A stretch of DNA of 7,697 nucleotides, from the NCBI GenBank assembly GCA_003545125.1, contig DQCI01000032.1, forward strand, positions 2,237 through 9,933, written 5' to 3'. The stretch is from Paracoccaceae bacterium. Lineage in GTDB: Bacteria > Pseudomonadota > Alphaproteobacteria > Rhodobacterales > Rhodobacteraceae. Made by a program: the position numbers and the translations under genes. Below are positions 6,078-7,697 of this stretch, in pieces. The notes beneath the pieces are model-generated. The model did not search any database. It saw nothing but the letters and a program-made list of their open reading frames with translations, and was not told the DNA's origin. How positions within the stretch are numbered: position 1 is the stretch's first letter; each line of letters opens with the position of its first letter.

Positions 6078-6863
6078 ATGGATCGTCCCGACGCTCTTTC
6101 CCGCCTTCAGACGGCTGGGCAATATGCCCTGGAGCTCGAGGCTGTCAGCCGCCACTTCGGCGCGCTGGTGGCTTTGGCTGACATCAATCTGGCGGTGAAG
6201 GCGGGCGAGCGCCGGGCGGTTCTCGGGTCGAACGGGGCCGGCAAGACGACGTTGTTCAACGCGGTCACGGGCGATTTTCCCGTGACCACCGGCCGTATCC
6301 GGTTTTTCGGCGAAGACATAACCGAATTGCCGGCACAAGAAAGGATCCGGCGTGGCCTGCGCCGGACCTACCAGATTTCGCTGCTATTCGAAAACCTCAC
6401 CGTGCGTCAGAACCTCTATGTTGCTTGTCGGGGCGTGTCGCCGCGCCGGTTTTCGCTGCGTCGGCCCAGCCCGTCGGACCCGGCGACGCATATGGCAGAA
6501 CTGCTCGCGCAAGCCACCCATTTGAGCGACGACCTCGACCGCCTTGTCGGCACGCTCAGTCATGGCCAGCAGCGCCAGTTGGAAATCGGCATGGCGCTGG
6601 CGGGCGCACCGCGGTTTTTCCTGTTTGACGAACCGGCGGCTGGCTTGTCGCCCAGTGAACGTGCGGACTTGATCGACATCCTGGGCGCTTTGCCCGCGCA
6701 CATCGGATTTATCATCATCGAACACGACATGGACGTTGCCCTGCGCGTGTCGCAAGGCGTGTCGATGATGCACAACGGACGGATTTTCAAAGAAGGCACA
6801 CCCGCCGAAATCGAAAACGACCCTGAGGTTCAGGCCTTGTACTTGGGAGGCGCCCATGACTGA
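6078..6863 (+). CDS. livG: ABC transporter ATP-binding protein, LivG family
   Basis: This is one of the two cytoplasmic ATPases that power the importer, forming a dimer with LivF. All motifs are intact in its 261 residues: Walker A GSNGAGKT (50-57), Q-loop Q99 in RTYQISLLF, ABC signature LSHGQQRQLE (160-169), Walker B FFLFDEP (180-186) with catalytic E185, and switch histidine H216 in IIIEHDMD. The C-terminus GRIFKEGTPAEIENDPEVQALYLG (234-257 region) is the usual LivG ending. The ATG comes 6 bases after the binding-protein stop with no clear ribosome-binding site, so translation probably relies on reinitiation. A roughly 15-residue polar N-terminal stretch precedes the ATPase fold, and a later start is possible but no better ATG is near. 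Its end overlaps the livF start by 8 bp. Confidence 0.93.
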   Translation: MDRPDALSRLQTAGQYALELEAVSRHFGALVALADINLAVKAGERRAVLGSNGAGKTTLFNAVTGDFPVTTGRIRFFGEDITELPAQERIRRGLRRTYQISLLFENLTVRQNLYVACRGVSPRRFSLRRPSPSDPATHMAELLAQATHLSDDLDRLVGTLSHGQQRQLEIGMALAGAPRFFLFDEPAAGLSPSERADLIDILGALPAHIGFIIIEHDMDVALRVSQGVSMMHNGRIFKEGTPAEIENDPEVQALYLGGAHD

Positions 6864-7697
6864 GGTGCTTTCGGTCAAGGGACTGCATGTTTACTACGGG
6901 GCCTCGCATGCTTTGCAGGGCGTCGATATCTCGCTTGGCCAAGGCGTGCACGCGGTGTTGGGCCGCAACGGCATGGGCAAGACAACCCTGTGCAATGCGA
7001 TTGTCGGCCTGGTGCCGACACGTGGCGGGTCGATCCGGCTGAACGGCAAGGACATCACCGGCATGGCGCCCAACAGGATTGCCGCGCTCGGCATCGGGTA
7101 TACGCCGCAGGGGCGGCGGTTGTGGCCCTCGCTCAGCGTTGACGAACACCTGCGGCTCTGTGCGGTCAAGAACAGCCCCTGGACGATCGAGAGGATCTAC
7201 GACACTTTCCCGCGTTTGGCTGAGCGCCGGTCGAACGGTGGTGGCCAGTTGTCGGGTGGTGAACAGCAGATGCTGGCGATTGCACGCGCCCTGCTGCCGG
7301 GACCGCGTCTGTTGGTGATGGACGAGCCGACCGAAGGCCTGGCCCCGGTGATTGTTGAACAGGTGTCGGGCATCTTGCGCAAGATTGGCGACAGCGGTGA
7401 TGTTTCGGTGTTGCTGGTTGAACAGAACCTCGCGGTGGCGACCTCGGTCGCGCAGGACATCTCGATCATGGTCAATGGCCAGATTTCCACTGTTATCGGC
7501 GCGGCAGAACTGGCAGCCGACAAAGGCCTGCAAAAACAACTGTTAGGTGTTGGGCGGCAAGAGAACAGCGAGACCGATGTGCCGCCAGCGCGTCTGCCGG
7601 CGCGTCAACAGGTCGTGCCGGCACAGATCATACTGCCGGAGGAACCGGAAGAAGACGTGCCGCCGAAGAACTACTACGCCCCGCCGCCGCGCTGGTC
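6856..7697 (+). CDS. livF: ABC transporter ATP-binding protein, LivF family, with C-terminal extension (runs off right edge)
   Basis: This is the second ATPase of the importer. The frame starts at ATG 6856 within the end of livG (GGGAGG at 6845-6850 gives a good ribosome-binding site) and stays open for 280 codons to the window end. Motifs are intact: Walker A GRNGMGKT (36-43), Q-loop Q85 in YTPQGRRLWPSLSV, signature LSGGEQQ (132-138), Walker B LLVMDEP (152-158) with E157, then PTEGLAPVIVEQV. The switch position reads VEQN with Q190, as is normal in LivF/UrtE. The core ends at about residue 231 (QLLGVG), the usual LivF length of roughly 235. A further 45 or more residues follow, rich in Pro and Glu/Asp, with VPPARLPA, LPEEPEEDVPP and NYYAPPPRW. 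This tail has the same high-GC codon use as the core. The true stop lies outside the window. Confidence 0.92.
   Translation, partial: MTEVLSVKGLHVYYGASHALQGVDISLGQGVHAVLGRNGMGKTTLCNAIVGLVPTRGGSIRLNGKDITGMAPNRIAALGIGYTPQGRRLWPSLSVDEHLRLCAVKNSPWTIERIYDTFPRLAERRSNGGGQLSGGEQQMLAIARALLPGPRLLVMDEPTEGLAPVIVEQVSGILRKIGDSGDVSVLLVEQNLAVATSVAQDISIMVNGQISTVIGAAELAADKGLQKQLLGVGRQENSETDVPPARLPARQQVVPAQIILPEEPEEDVPPKNYYAPPPRW

Noticed and set aside
5469..6338. Long minus-strand open frame (289 codons) opposite the binding protein and livG start.
   Set aside because: No recognisable domain, and it spans two well-supported genes and their junction; a GC-driven shadow.
6787..7539. Minus-strand open frame (250 codons) opposite livF.
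   Set aside because: It is antisense to the intact Walker A, signature and Walker B motifs of LivF and shows no family features.
6078..7697. Assignment of the transporter as a urea (Urt) system because the LivF has UrtE-like features (GRNGMGKT, PTEG).
   Set aside because: These motifs are shared with LivF in general, and the binding protein does not resemble UrtA, so no urea-specific call is justified.

Overview
The window looks like accessory chromosomal DNA from a GC-rich alphaproteobacterium, most likely of the Rhodobacteraceae/Roseobacter type. This is inferred from codon use, the Ala/Gly/Asp-rich proteins and the gene families; there is no rRNA or other marker to fix the taxon. It holds a branched-chain-amino-acid-type (HAAT/Liv) ABC importer operon and, just upstream, two genes that share an uncommon TIM-barrel domain.

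Layout. Positions 1-263 are a left-edge/upstream region with no recognisable gene. From 264 to 1970 (+) lies a 568-residue protein that reads as three parts: a TIM barrel of the PEP-hydrolase/'TIM-barrel signal transduction' family, an AAA+ region resembling sigma54 activators but lacking every catalytic motif, and a C-terminal Fis-type helix-turn-helix. Tail-to-tail with it, overlapping by 9 bp, is a 227-residue minus-strand gene (1962-2645) that is a shorter, divergent copy of the same barrel. A 145-bp divergent intergenic region (2646-2790) follows. It holds the edge of a 10-bp tandem repeat, a small inverted repeat, and a strong ribosome-binding site leading into a possible 14-codon leader that overlaps the start of the first transporter gene. 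The transporter operon then runs to the right edge: LivH permease (2791-3795), LivM permease (3792-4802), periplasmic binding protein (4827-6071), LivG ATPase (6078-6863) and LivF ATPase (6856 to beyond 7697). Genes overlap or are separated by at most 24 bp, so they are very probably co-transcribed.

How it may work. The importer is complete in parts: one secreted binding protein, two permeases and two ATPases. The substrate cannot be read from sequence; the Liv family also carries amides, urea, purines and other small polar compounds. The regulator probably senses a small metabolite through its TIM barrel, binds DNA through its Fis-type domain, and acts on an ordinary promoter, because it lacks the residues needed to remodel sigma54 holoenzyme. 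The second barrel gene may be a partner, a moonlighting or degenerate enzyme, or a decaying paralogue. These functional links come from gene context and are not shown directly.

Most notable points: the ATPase-dead fusion regulator, the barrel paralogue facing it, the possible leader peptide in front of livH, and a proline/acid-rich C-terminal extension on LivF that runs out of the window.
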